The notes beneath the pieces are model-generated. The model was not told where the DNA came from. It did no database searches and was given only the letters and a program-made list of their open reading frames with translations. Made by a program: the position numbers and the translations under genes. From the NCBI GenBank assembly GCA_025464695.1, contig JAODNQ010000009.1:1-13175 (forward strand): a stretch of DNA of 13,175 nucleotides, read 5' to 3'. Each line of letters begins with the position of its first letter. Position 1 is the first letter of the stretch. The stretch comes from Frankiales bacterium (GTDB lineage Bacteria > Actinomycetota > Actinomycetes > Mycobacteriales > SCTD01). Below, piece after piece: positions 1 through 7,802 of the stretch.

Positions 1-2
1 CG

Positions 3-1379
3 TTCGAGCCTCTCCGGGCCGGCGCCGTCGGGGTCTACGTCTGCGGGCCGACCGTGCAGGCCGCCCCCCACGTCGGGCACCTGCGCAGCGCCGTCGCCCT
101 CGACGTCCTGCACCGGTGGCTGCGCGATAGCGGCCTGCAGGTCACGTGGGTCCGCAACGTCACGGACGTCGACGACAAGATCATCCACGACGCGTCCCAC
201 GACGACGAGCCCTGGTGGGCGCTCGCCACCCGGCAGGAGCGCGCCTTCGAGCGGGCCTACGACGCCCTGCAGGTGCTGCCCCCCACCGCGACCCCGCGGG
301 TCACGGGGAGCATCAGTGAGATCGTCGCCCTCGTGGAGGCCATCCTCGAGCGGGGCCACGCCTACGAGAGCGGCGGCGACGTCTACCTGTCCGTGCGCAC
401 CGTCCCGGACTACGGGCGGCTGTCGGGCCAGGACGTCGCGGCGCTCAAGGCCTCGGAGAAGTCGGTCGCCCACGGCCACACCGGCGAGAAGCGCGACCCG
501 CTCGACTTCGCCCTGTGGAAGGCGGCCAAGGAGGGCGAGCCGAGCTGGCCGTCCCCCTGGGGCCGCGGCCGCCCCGGCTGGCACATCGAGTGCTCCGCCA
601 TGGCCACGGCGCACCTCGGGCCGGAGTTCGACCTGCACGCCGGCGGCGTCGACCTCGTGTTCCCGCACCACGAGAACGAGGTCGCGCAGTCGACCTGCGC
701 CGGGCACGCCTTCGCCCGCACCTGGCTGCACCACGGGCTGGTCACGGTCAGCGGCGGCGCCAAGATGAGCAAGAGCGACCGCGCCACCGTCACCTCCGTC
801 GACGACGTCCTCGCCACCACCCGTCCGCAGGTGCTGCGGTACGCCCTCGGCACCGCCCACTACCGGTCCTCGCTGGAGTGGTCGCCCACGACGTTGGCCG
901 AGGCCGAGGCGGCGTACGGGCGGGTCGAGACGTTCGTGCGCAACGCGGGACAGGCCGTCGGCGCCACGGAGCCGGGCGAGAGCAAGGCCTCGTGGGAGGA
1001 GTTCGCGGCGGCGCTCGACGACGACCTCGGCGTCCCGCAGGCGTTGGCCGTCGTGCACGCCGGTGTCCGGGCCGGCAACGCGCTGCTGGCCGCGCAGGAG
1101 CTCCCGGCGCTGGCGGCGACGCTGGCCGACGTCCGCCGGATGCTCCGGGTGCTGGCGCTCGACCCCGTCGAGCAGTGGCCGTCGAGCGGCGGCGGCGAGC
1201 TGACGGGCGTCGTCGACGCCCTCGTGGCGCTGGCCGTCGAGGCGCGCTCCGAGGCCCGCGCCCGCAAGGACTACACGCAGGCGGACGCGATCCGCGACCG
1301 CCTCGCCACCTCGGGCGTCGTGCTCGAGGACACCGTCGACGGGGTGCGCTGGCGCCTCGCGGCAGCGACAGGAGACTGA
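3..1379 (+). CDS. cysS: Cysteinyl-tRNA synthetase, 5' end outside window
   Basis: Class I aminoacyl-tRNA synthetase that activates cysteine with ATP and charges tRNA-Cys in the cytoplasm. The frame is open from the first base of the window; codons from position 3 read [19 protein letters not shown], the normal CysS N-terminal region, so only roughly the first 15-20 residues are missing and the GTG at 54 is internal. Visible signatures: the CGPTV cysteine (zinc ligand), the HIGH motif as HVGH (69-80), GWHIECSAM and LVFPHHENE carrying the remaining zinc ligands, and KMSKS (762-776). The C-terminal DALR-type helical domain follows, ending with the typical [15 protein letters not shown] segment. 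The 458 residues present fit the usual length of about 465-480. The TGA stop is followed directly by the rlmB start, and the ribosome binding site of rlmB (GGAGA, 1371-1375) lies inside the end of cysS, so the two are co-transcribed and probably translationally coupled. Identification is secure. Confidence 0.97.
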   Translation, partial: FEPLRAGAVGVYVCGPTVQAAPHVGHLRSAVALDVLHRWLRDSGLQVTWVRNVTDVDDKIIHDASHDDEPWWALATRQERAFERAYDALQVLPPTATPRVTGSISEIVALVEAILERGHAYESGGDVYLSVRTVPDYGRLSGQDVAALKASEKSVAHGHTGEKRDPLDFALWKAAKEGEPSWPSPWGRGRPGWHIECSAMATAHLGPEFDLHAGGVDLVFPHHENEVAQSTCAGHAFARTWLHHGLVTVSGGAKMSKSDRATVTSVDDVLATTRPQVLRYALGTAHYRSSLEWSPTTLAEAEAAYGRVETFVRNAGQAVGATEPGESKASWEEFAAALDDDLGVPQALAVVHAGVRAGNALLAAQELPALAATLADVRRMLRVLALDPVEQWPSSGGGELTGVVDALVALAVEARSEARARKDYTQADAIRDRLATSGVVLEDTVDGVRWRLAAATGD

Positions 1380-1381
1380 CC

Positions 1382-2413
1382 ATGCCCCCACGCAAGCGCA
1401 CGACCACGGGCGCACCCAAGGCCATCAAGGCGGGCGGTCAGGGCGGCCGGGCCGGTAAGGCGGGCTCCTACCGCAAGGGTGCCGCCATGGGCTCCGGCGG
1501 ACAGGGCAAGCAGGCCCTCGAGGGCCGCAAGCCCACCCCTCCTGCCGAGCTGCGCAAGAACCACCCGAAGGCGCGCGCCGTCGCGTTCGCCGCGAAGCGC
1601 GCCGCCACGGCCCCTGCCCGGACGCCGGCCCCGGCCCGCGCGCCCCGCCGAACAGGTGGACCGGACGCCCCCGAGACCGTGGTCGGGCGCAACCCCGTCG
1701 TCGAGGCGCTGCGGGCGCGCGTTCCGGCCACCGCCCTGCACGTCGCCCTCGGGATGGACGCCGACGAGCGCGTCACGGAGGCCGTCGCGCTGGCGAGCAA
1801 GGCCGGCGTGGCGCTGCTCGAGATGACCCGCACGGCGATGGACAAGATGACCGGGGGCGCCCTGCACCAGGGGCTCGCGCTCGTCGTGCCGCCCTACACC
1901 TACCTGCACCCCGACGAGCTGCTCGAGCGCGCCCTCGCCGCCGACGTCCCGCTGCTCGTGGCGCTCGACGGCGTGACCGACCCCCGCAACCTCGGCGCGG
2001 TGGTCCGCAGCGCGGCCGCGTTCGGCGCGCAGGGCGTGCTGCTGCCGGAGCGGCGCGCGGCGGGCATGACGGCGTCGGCCTGGCGGACCTCGGCCGGTGC
2101 TGCCGCGCGGCTGCCGGTCGCCCGGTGCACGAACCTGGTGCGCACCCTGGCCGCCTACAAGGAGGCCGGGCTGTTCGTCGCCGGCCTGGCCGCCGACGGC
2201 ACGACCGACCTCGACGACCTCGAGGTGGCGACGAGCCCGCTGGTCCTGGTGGTCGGCAGCGAGGGCGAGGGGCTGGGGCGCCTGGTGGCGCAGACCTGCG
2301 ACGTCACGGTCTCCATCCCGATGGTGGCGACCACCGAGTCGCTCAACGCGGGGATCGCCGCGGCCGTCGCGCTGGCCGAGGTGGCCCGCCGGCGACGGCT
2401 GCAGCAGGACTGA
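1382..2413 (+). CDS. rlmB: 23S rRNA (guanosine-2'-O-)methyltransferase RlmB, SpoU/TrmH family
   Basis: SPOUT-fold enzyme that 2'-O-methylates a guanosine of 23S rRNA (G2251 in E. coli numbering) using S-adenosylmethionine. The start is ATG 1382, two bases after the cysS stop with GGAGA 7 bases upstream; a longer open frame runs upstream but overlaps cysS and is not coding. The 343-residue product has a basic, Gly/Lys/Arg-rich tail (1-90), common in actinobacterial homologues and probably RNA-binding, then the substrate-binding domain starting at [12 protein letters not shown] (100-111) and the methylase domain from about 190. SPOUT motifs are intact: motif 1 [11 protein letters not shown] (200-210, with N203 and R209), motif 2 [10 protein letters not shown] (290-299) and motif 3 [13 protein letters not shown] (319-331) which forms the SAM-binding knot. 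In motif 3 the usual Ser after Asn is replaced (NAG rather than NVS), which is tolerated in relatives. The cysS-rlmB order is common in Actinobacteria. Confidence 0.95.
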   Translation: MPPRKRTTTGAPKAIKAGGQGGRAGKAGSYRKGAAMGSGGQGKQALEGRKPTPPAELRKNHPKARAVAFAAKRAATAPARTPAPARAPRRTGGPDAPETVVGRNPVVEALRARVPATALHVALGMDADERVTEAVALASKAGVALLEMTRTAMDKMTGGALHQGLALVVPPYTYLHPDELLERALAADVPLLVALDGVTDPRNLGAVVRSAAAFGAQGVLLPERRAAGMTASAWRTSAGAAARLPVARCTNLVRTLAAYKEAGLFVAGLAADGTTDLDDLEVATSPLVLVVGSEGEGLGRLVAQTCDVTVSIPMVATTESLNAGIAAAVALAEVARRRRLQQD

Positions 2414-2443
2414 CCGCGCAGCGCCATCTGGGAGGCGGTCTTT
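2412..2443 (+). terminator. Weak stem-loop with short T run after rlmB
   Basis: GACCGC (2412-2417) can pair with GCGGTC (2435-2440), followed by TTT. The stem is only 6 bp and the loop 17 nt, so this is a marginal intrinsic terminator. It sits exactly at the rlmB stop codon and before the separately started sigma factor gene, which is where a terminator would be expected. Confidence 0.25.
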
Positions 2444-2538
2444 CCGGAACGCTTCCCCAACGGGCTGAACGGTCGTACAGTTCCGCGACAGGCCTCACCC
2501 GGCAGGTCTGACAGCCCTCACCCCCGAGGACGGCAGAC

Positions 2539-3495
2539 GTGCGACTCCTGCGCGAACGCCCCGCTCCGGCCCCCTCCGGGGAGCCGGCGGCGGTCGACCT
2601 GCGGCTCGTCACGGACGCCGGTCCGCAGCCCGCTGCCGGTCCCCAGGCCACTGCCGGCCTGCAGGCCGACGAGGTCGGCGCGCTGGTCGACCTCGTGGAG
2701 ATCGCCGACCCGGAGGCGCTGCTCGCCGCGGAGATCGAGGCCGAGGTGCAGGCCGAGCTGGCCCGCGACGCCGCCGTCGGTGCGCTGGACGCCGAGATCG
2801 CGGCCGCCGAGTCGCTCGTCGTGGACCTCGCGGGGGAGCTGCGCGACAGCGCGGACGGCCGGGTCCGGACCCCTGACAGCCGCGCCGACGACGCCCTCGT
2901 CCTGCGCGCCCGCGGGGGCGACGACGCCGCCCTGTCGGAGCTCCTGCAGAAGTACCGCGCCTTCGCCCGGGTGAAGGCCCGCTCCTACTTCCTCGTCGGT
3001 GCCGACCGCGAGGACATCGTGCAGGAGGGGATGATCGGCCTGTACAAGGCCGTGCGCGACTTCAACCCCGAGCTGCAGACCTCCTTCCGCTCCTTCGCCG
3101 AGCTGTGCGTCACCCGGCAGATCATCACGGCGATCAAGACGGCGACACGGCAGAAGCACGGCCCGCTCAACAACTACGTCTCGTTCTCCCGCCCCGAGAC
3201 CGAGGACGACAGCGGCGAGCGCACCCTCGCCGACGTCCTGCCGACGTCGGACGTCAGCGACCCGTGCGACCTCGTCATCAGCGCCGAGCGCGTGCGCGCC
3301 CTGCAGGCGCACTTCGACGCGGTGCTGTCGGACCTCGAGACCGAGGTCCTGCGGCTCTACGTCGAGGGCAAGAGCTACCAGGAGATCGCCGAGCGCCTGC
3401 AGCGCCACGTGAAGTCGATCGACAACGCGCTCCAGCGGATCAAGAAGAAGCTCGAGGGGCACCTGCAGGCCCGCTCCGTCGCCGACGCCGGCTGA
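2539..3495 (+). CDS. SigH (Spo0H)-like sigma-70 family factor with acidic N-terminal extension
   Basis: RNA polymerase sigma factor that would direct core polymerase to a specific promoter class. The C-terminal 200 residues match the Bacillus Spo0H/SigH (sigma-30) type closely: VLRARGGDDAALSELL (121-136), region 2 with DIVQEGMIGLYKAVRDF (159-175) and FAELCVTRQIITAIKTATRQ (186-205), then PLNNYVSFSRPE (209-220), and region 4 (262-310) with the helix-turn-helix YQEIAERLQRHVKSIDNALQ. Regions 1.1 and 3 are absent, as in this family. The odd part is residues 1-115: a Pro/Ala-rich start followed by an acidic, Ala/Glu-rich stretch (45-105) that looks helical and is not part of standard SigH. GTG 2539 is chosen because CGAGGA (2525-2530) lies 8 bases upstream and there is no later good start before the conserved domain. 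The gene is separated from rlmB by 125 bp and is likely transcribed on its own. Family certain; the regulon is unknown. Confidence 0.9.
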   Translation: MRLLRERPAPAPSGEPAAVDLRLVTDAGPQPAAGPQATAGLQADEVGALVDLVEIADPEALLAAEIEAEVQAELARDAAVGALDAEIAAAESLVVDLAGELRDSADGRVRTPDSRADDALVLRARGGDDAALSELLQKYRAFARVKARSYFLVGADREDIVQEGMIGLYKAVRDFNPELQTSFRSFAELCVTRQIITAIKTATRQKHGPLNNYVSFSRPETEDDSGERTLADVLPTSDVSDPCDLVISAERVRALQAHFDAVLSDLETEVLRLYVEGKSYQEIAERLQRHVKSIDNALQRIKKKLEGHLQARSVADAG

Positions 3496-3516
3496 CGTCC
3501 TCCGGGTTCCGGCCCG

Positions 3517-3545
3517 TTACTGCGGGGTGTGATCCGCGCTACCCT
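3517..3545 (+). promoter_or_regulatory. Possible promoter of the GGDEF-EAL gene
   Basis: TACCCT (3540-3545) fits the actinobacterial -10 pattern TANNNT and lies 17 bp downstream of TTACTG (3517-3522), a poor -35. It is placed 40 bases before the GTG start at 3585, and a GGTGA ribosome binding site (3571-3575) follows. Spacing is right but the -35 match is weak. Confidence 0.3.
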
Positions 3546-3584
3546 TGCGGGCACGTGCAGGTCGCCTGAGGGTGACCCCACGCC

Positions 3585-6185
3585 GTGCCGGTCCCCCTCC
3601 CGGTACGCCCTGCTGTCCCGGAGCGCGCCACCGTGGTTGCCCGTACCACCCCCCTCCCCGACAGCGCCGTGCCGCAGTCGATCGTGGACCTGTGCGGTCG
3701 CGTCGTCGCCGTCAACCCCGCCATGGCCCGCCTGCTGGGCGAGCCCGCCGAGGAGCTGGTCGGGCGGGACGCCCTCGCCATGTACGTCGACGCCGACCGG
3801 GAGCCGCTCGAGGCCGCCCTCGCCGAGATCGCCTCCGGCGCCACGCACTTCCTCCGCCAGGAGCGGACGCTGCGCACGCGCGACGGGCGGCTCGTCGACG
3901 TCGTCATGACCGTGACCCTGGTGCACGAGGCCGACGGCAGCGTCGTGCTGCACGGCTCCGTCGAGGACGTCAGCGCGCGTGTCGCCGCCGAGCGCGCCGT
4001 GCGCGAGCAGGCCACCCGCTTCGACGCGCTGCTGCAGACGATGCCGGTCGCAGTCTTCACCTACGACGCCGCGGGCGTATGCACGTCCTCACGAGGCCGG
4101 GCGCTGGCCCGGCTCGGCCTGAGCGACGACGAGCTGGTCGGGCAGGACCTGCTCGCGATGTACACCGACGAGGCCCACGTGCAGGAGGCGCTCCGCGCCA
4201 GCCTGCGCGGGGAGGAGCCCTCGCTGCTCGGGGAGTGGTCCGACCGCACGTGGGAGACCCACTACCGGCCGCTCCGCGGCGACGACGGCACCGTGCGCGG
4301 CGGCATCGGCGTCTCGCACGACGTCACGGAGCGCACCGTGGCCGAGCGCGAGGTGCGCGCCAACGAGGCCCGGCTGCGCGCCCTGCTGCGGCACGCCGCC
4401 GACGTCGTCGTCGTCCTGGACGCCGACACCCGGATCCTCTACGTCAGCCCGGCGGTGACGGCGCACTTCGGCTACGACGAGCACAGCCTGTTCTGGCAGG
4501 ACAGCCGCTCCTTCGACCACCCCGAGGACGCGCCCGTCCTGCTCGCGGCCTGGCGCGAGGCGCTGTCCCGGCCCGGCGGCGTCTCCCGCTGCGAGGTCCG
4601 GGTGCGGCACGCCGACGGGAGCTGGCGGTGGACCGAGCACGCGTTCACCAATCTGCTCGACGACGAGGACGTCCGCGGCGTCGTGAACAACCTCCGCGAC
4701 GTCAGCGACCGGCGTCGGGCCGAGCTCGAGCTGGAGCACCGGAGCCTGCACGACCCCCTCACCGGCCTCCCGGCCCGCGGCCTGCTGCTCGACCGCGCGG
4801 GACGGGCCCTCGCCACCGGACGTCGGAGCCAGCGCGAGACGGGCTTGGTCGTGCTCGACGTCGTCGACATGGCCGCCCACAACCTGGAGCTCGGACAGGC
4901 GCGCGGCGACGTGCTGCTCCAGGTGGTCGCCGACCGGCTCTCCACCGCGGTCCGCGAGGGCGACAGCCTGGCGCGGGTCGGCGGCGACGAGTTCGCCGTG
5001 CTGGCCGAGGACGTCGCCTCCGTCGAGGACCTGCGGGCCCGCGCCGCGATGCTGACCGACGCCGTCGCCGGTGCCCTCGAGGTCGAGGGCCGGTCCCTCG
5101 ACCTCGCGGTGCGCCTCGGCACCGCGCTGACGCCGGTGGCCGACGCCGGCGCGCTGCTGGCCGCGGCCGAGCTGTCCCTGCGCCGCGGCGGACCCGTCGT
5201 GACGGGCCCGGACGGCGGCAACACCGACGCGGTGGCCGAGCTGGCCGAGGCGCTCCGGGCGGGGCAGCTGCGGCTGCACCTGCAGCCGATCGTCCGGCTG
5301 GACGGGTCCCCGGTGGGGGCGGAGGCGCTGGTGCGCTGGCAGCACCCGACGCGCGGCCTGCTCCTGCCGTCTGCCTTCGTGCCGCTGGCGGAGACCAGCG
5401 GCCTGATCGGCGACCTCGGGGCCTGGGCGCTGCGGCAGGCGTGCGCGCGGGCGGCGGCCTGGCAGCAGGAGGGCCGGGTGATGCCGGTGTCGGTCAACCT
5501 GTCGCCGCTGCAGCTCGGGCCCGACCTGGTGGAGCTCGTGACCGGCGTGCTGCAGGAGACCGGCGCGTCGCCGTCGGCCCTCGTCCTGGAGGTCACCGAG
5601 AGCGCCCTCATCGACGACCCGGGGGCGGCGGGCGTGCTGCACGCGCTGCACGACCTCGGCGTCTCCCTGGCGCTCGACGACTTCGGCACCGGCTACTCGT
5701 CCCTCACCTACCTCAAACGCTTCCCGGTCGACGCCGTGAAGATCGACCGCTCGTTCGTGTCCGGGCTCGGCAGGGACGCCGACGACGAGGCGATCGTGGC
5801 CTCGGTCGTCAGTCTGGCTCGCGCCGTGGGCAAGGACGTGGTCGCGGAGGGCGTCGAGACGCCGGCACAGCTGGACGTGCTCCGCGCTCTCGGCGTCGAC
5901 CGGGCGCAGGGCTTCCTCTGGACGCCGGCGCTGCCGCCCGACCAGCTCCAGGCGTGGCTCGACCGCCAGGTCCCGGCCGCCCCCCTAGCCCCGCCGGTCC
6001 GCGCCAACGCTCCCAAGAGCCCGGCCGACGAGGACGCCCGCCGGATCCTCGGTCTGCACCGCGAGGGCGCCAGCCTGCACACCATCGCCGCGGCGCTCAA
6101 CGCCGACGGACTGCGTACGCCCGACGGCCGGCGCTGGACGACGACGACGGTCGCCCGGGTGATCGCGGCCCTGGTGCGGACCTGA
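3585..6185 (+). CDS. PAS-PAS-PAS-GGDEF-EAL cyclic-di-GMP protein with C-terminal helix-turn-helix
   Basis: Soluble 866-residue sensor for cyclic-di-GMP turnover; no signal peptide or membrane segment is seen. Three PAS-like sensor domains come first (about 30-135, 145-255, 262-378; the third ends GVVNNLRDVSDRRRAE, a classical PAC end). The GGDEF domain (about 385-545) keeps GGDEF (466-470) and an inhibitory I-site RxxD (R457, D460) but is altered elsewhere: in the first metal loop LDVVDMAAHN the second Asp, the Phe and the Lys of the usual DxDxFK pattern are lost, and GH is GQ. The EAL domain (about 555-790) looks fully catalytic: EALVRW (580-585), VNLSP, LEVTES, LDDFGTGYSS (D698, D699), VKIDRSF and AEGVET (E755). 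Phosphodiesterase activity is thus more likely than cyclase activity. The last 49 residues (818-866) resemble the helix-turn-helix found in large serine recombinases (REGASLHTIAAALNADG...RTPDGRRW...VARVI). GTG 3585 has GGTGA 9 bases upstream. It ends 30 bases before tRNA-Thr. Confidence 0.92.
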   Translation: MPVPLPVRPAVPERATVVARTTPLPDSAVPQSIVDLCGRVVAVNPAMARLLGEPAEELVGRDALAMYVDADREPLEAALAEIASGATHFLRQERTLRTRDGRLVDVVMTVTLVHEADGSVVLHGSVEDVSARVAAERAVREQATRFDALLQTMPVAVFTYDAAGVCTSSRGRALARLGLSDDELVGQDLLAMYTDEAHVQEALRASLRGEEPSLLGEWSDRTWETHYRPLRGDDGTVRGGIGVSHDVTERTVAEREVRANEARLRALLRHAADVVVVLDADTRILYVSPAVTAHFGYDEHSLFWQDSRSFDHPEDAPVLLAAWREALSRPGGVSRCEVRVRHADGSWRWTEHAFTNLLDDEDVRGVVNNLRDVSDRRRAELELEHRSLHDPLTGLPARGLLLDRAGRALATGRRSQRETGLVVLDVVDMAAHNLELGQARGDVLLQVVADRLSTAVREGDSLARVGGDEFAVLAEDVASVEDLRARAAMLTDAVAGALEVEGRSLDLAVRLGTALTPVADAGALLAAAELSLRRGGPVVTGPDGGNTDAVAELAEALRAGQLRLHLQPIVRLDGSPVGAEALVRWQHPTRGLLLPSAFVPLAETSGLIGDLGAWALRQACARAAAWQQEGRVMPVSVNLSPLQLGPDLVELVTGVLQETGASPSALVLEVTESALIDDPGAAGVLHALHDLGVSLALDDFGTGYSSLTYLKRFPVDAVKIDRSFVSGLGRDADDEAIVASVVSLARAVGKDVVAEGVETPAQLDVLRALGVDRAQGFLWTPALPPDQLQAWLDRQVPAAPLAPPVRANAPKSPADEDARRILGLHREGASLHTIAAALNADGLRTPDGRRWTTTTVARVIAALVRT

Positions 6186-6215
6186 CAGCCCTTCTGCCAG
6201 ACTCGTCGGCACCCC

Positions 6216-6290
6216 GCCGGATTAGCTCAGTGGTAGAGCAACCGCCTTGTAAGCGGTAGGTCGTCGGTTCAACCCCGACATCCGGCTCCA
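6216..6290 (+). tRNA. tRNA-Thr (anticodon UGU)
   Basis: A complete cloverleaf can be drawn: acceptor GCCGGAT (6216-6222) pairs with ATCCGGC (6280-6286); D arm GCTC/GAGC with loop AGTGGTA; anticodon stem ACCGC/GCGGT around loop CTTGTAA with anticodon TGT (6248-6250); variable loop AGGTC; T arm GTCGG/CCGAC around TTCAACC; discriminator T and encoded CCA (6288-6290). It reads ACA threonine codons. The integrase gene that begins downstream ends one base beyond the CCA, so the 3' half of this tRNA is the presumed integration site and remains a functional gene. Confidence 0.96.
6263..6290. other. Presumed attL core in the tRNA-Thr 3' half
   Basis: Integrative elements that use tRNA genes recombine in the anticodon or T-arm to 3'-end segment and restore an intact tRNA. 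Here the T arm, acceptor 3' strand and CCA (6263-6290) directly abut the integrase stop codon (6292-6294). No second copy of this segment occurs later in the window, so attR, if present, is downstream. The exact crossover limits cannot be set without attR or an empty site. Confidence 0.5.
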
Positions 6291-6291
6291 G

Positions 6292-7569
6292 CTACACCCC
6301 GTCTGACCTGCGCTTCCTCCTCCGAGGGACCGTCGGGCCGTCGGAGCCAGTGCCAACCCAGTTGCCATCCGTGCCAAGCAGGTGGTCGGCGACGCCCTGG
6401 GTCGCCTCGGCGACGACCCGCGGCATGACGTGCTGGTAGGTGTTCATCGTCAGCGCGATCTGGCTGTGGCCGAGGATCTCCATGACGACCCGCACGTCGA
6501 CGCCCTGCTCGAGCAGGAGGGTGGCGGCGGTGTGCCGAGCGTCGTGGAGCCGAGCGTCCCGTACGCCGGCGGCGGCCAGGAGGGCCTTCCAGGACTCCCA
6601 GTCCTTGCGGTAGTCCAGCGGCCGACCTGTGGGTTGCGCGAAGACGAGGTCCTGGTCGTGCCACAGGCTGCCGGCGGCGACGCGCTCCTCGAGCTGGGCC
6701 TGGCGGTGCGCGTGCAGGGCCGCCCGCAACTGCGTAGGGATCATGAGCGTCCGGCGTCCCCGGTCGCTCTTGGGCTCGGTGAAGACCACTCCGCCCGTCC
6801 GCAGCGGGCAGTAGCGGGGCGCCGCCTGCCCGCAGGTGCCGCCACAGCCGTGCCGGTAGCTCTGCCGCTGCAGCTGCCGGCGCACCGCCCAGGTCCCGGC
6901 GTCGAGGTCGAGGTCGCGCCACTGCGCGCCCAGCACCTCGCCCTGTCGAAGCCCTAGGGCCAGGGCGACGGTCCATCGTGCGGCGTTCCTGGTGCCACGA
7001 GCCGCCGCCAGGACGGCCCGGGCCTCCTCCGTCGACAGCGGGACGACCTCGGTCCGCTTCACGCTCGGGGCGTCGACGAGCTTCGCGACGTTGCGTCCGA
7101 CGTGCCCGCGCTGCACGGCGACGGTGAGGGCCCTGGAGAGCACGCGGTGGTGGTGCAGCACCGTCGACCCGGACAGGCCCTTGGCGCGGAGCGCTGCGTA
7201 GAAGGCCTCGAGGTGCTCCGGCTGCAGCCGGTCCAGGCGGTGGTGACCGAGGCTCGGCCTGAGGTTGACGCGGATGTAGCTCTCGTAGCCCTGCAGGGTC
7301 TTGGGCCGGACGCGGCCTGCAGCGATGACCATCCAGAGGTCGAGCCATTCGCTCACCGTCATGCGCTGCCCGGGGGTGGGCGGGGCGCCCACGTCGCGGG
7401 CCTTCTCCAGGTCGCGGACCTTCTGAAGGACCTCCGCGCGTGTAGCGCCCTCGCGGTGGCGCCGGTCCCTTGCGCCGTCTGCCGTCAGCCCGACCGTCAC
7501 GTAGCCGTGCCAACGACCCTTCTCGTCCTTGTAGATCGACGACTCGCCAGCCGAACGCCGCCCGCTCAT
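6292..7569 (-). CDS. int: Tyrosine recombinase / phage-type integrase
   Basis: Site-specific recombinase that would integrate and excise the element at tRNA-Thr. It has 425 residues in three parts: an N-terminal arm-binding region (about 1-65, SSIYKDEKGRWHGYVTVG), a SAM-like core-binding domain (about 70-165, MTVSEWLDLWM... to VGRNVAKLVDAP) and the catalytic domain (about 175-395). Catalytic residues are present: R208 in GLRQGE, K267 in TEPKSDRGRR, H342 and R345 in LHDARHTA, H368 in LGHSQ and nucleophile Y378 in NTYQHV. A Cys-rich insert (C242, C246, C254) lies between the Arg and Lys motifs. The frame is open to an ATG at 7725, but ATG 7569 is preferred: it has a perfect GAGGAGG 6 bases upstream and starts the conserved domain (MSGRRSAGESS). 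The gene points toward the tRNA and ends one base after its CCA, the standard arrangement for tRNA-integrating elements. No excisionase gene is visible next to it. Confidence 0.93.
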   Translation of the reverse strand: MSGRRSAGESSIYKDEKGRWHGYVTVGLTADGARDRRHREGATRAEVLQKVRDLEKARDVGAPPTPGQRMTVSEWLDLWMVIAAGRVRPKTLQGYESYIRVNLRPSLGHHRLDRLQPEHLEAFYAALRAKGLSGSTVLHHHRVLSRALTVAVQRGHVGRNVAKLVDAPSVKRTEVVPLSTEEARAVLAAARGTRNAARWTVALALGLRQGEVLGAQWRDLDLDAGTWAVRRQLQRQSYRHGCGGTCGQAAPRYCPLRTGGVVFTEPKSDRGRRTLMIPTQLRAALHAHRQAQLEERVAAGSLWHDQDLVFAQPTGRPLDYRKDWESWKALLAAAGVRDARLHDARHTAATLLLEQGVDVRVVMEILGHSQIALTMNTYQHVMPRVVAEATQGVADHLLGTDGNWVGTGSDGPTVPRRRKRRSDGV

Positions 7570-7802
7570 CCGCGCCTCCTCGGAGGCGACCTGCCAGGGT
7601 GCCGGGTGCCCCTGTGCTGTCGCCGCACTGACCGCTCGCTCCTCGCGGAGGGCAGTCCTGCAAAGACGTTGCTGGCGACGAGTCGAATCCGCTGCGGCTG
7701 CACGCTCGGTTGTGGACAACGACATCCCTGGGGACTCCGGCTTCGGACATACGCTCTAGCCCCGGTAGAGGGTTGACCTCAAGCCCGGCTAGAGTCAGTC
7801 TG
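7570..7802. promoter_or_regulatory. Divergent control region between int and hicA
   Basis: This 233-bp gap separates the - strand integrase from the + strand hicA-hicB pair, so it must hold both promoters. It contains an 8-bp perfect inverted repeat described separately and a TTGACC -35-like box (7773-7778) on the + strand. I see no convincing - strand promoter for int and no excisionase-like small ORF. Confidence 0.4.
7754..7794. promoter_or_regulatory. Inverted repeat around the hicA -35 box, candidate operator
   Basis: CTCTAGCC (7754-7761) is the exact reverse complement of GGCTAGAG (7787-7794). The arms flank TTGACC (7773-7778), which is a good -35 candidate for hicA; a nested CTCTA/TAGAG pair lies in the left part. 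HicB antitoxins with a C-terminal DNA-binding domain repress their own promoters by binding such palindromes, so a HicB operator is the natural reading. Binding by the integrase or another regulator is possible. Confidence 0.4.

Noticed and set aside
515..1381. Upstream extension of the rlmB frame to 515
   Set aside because: It overlaps cysS fully, is Arg/Pro/Gly-rich, and the real start at 1382 has a proper ribosome binding site.
3545..6259. 904-residue + strand frame overlapping the GGDEF-EAL gene, and the 520-residue - strand frame at 4089-5651
   Set aside because: Both are low-complexity Arg/Ala/Gly or His/Gln/Val shadows of the real gene, caused by high GC.
6382..6957. 191-residue + strand frame opposite int
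   Set aside because: Shadow of the integrase; no domain, and the - strand frame holds all catalytic motifs.
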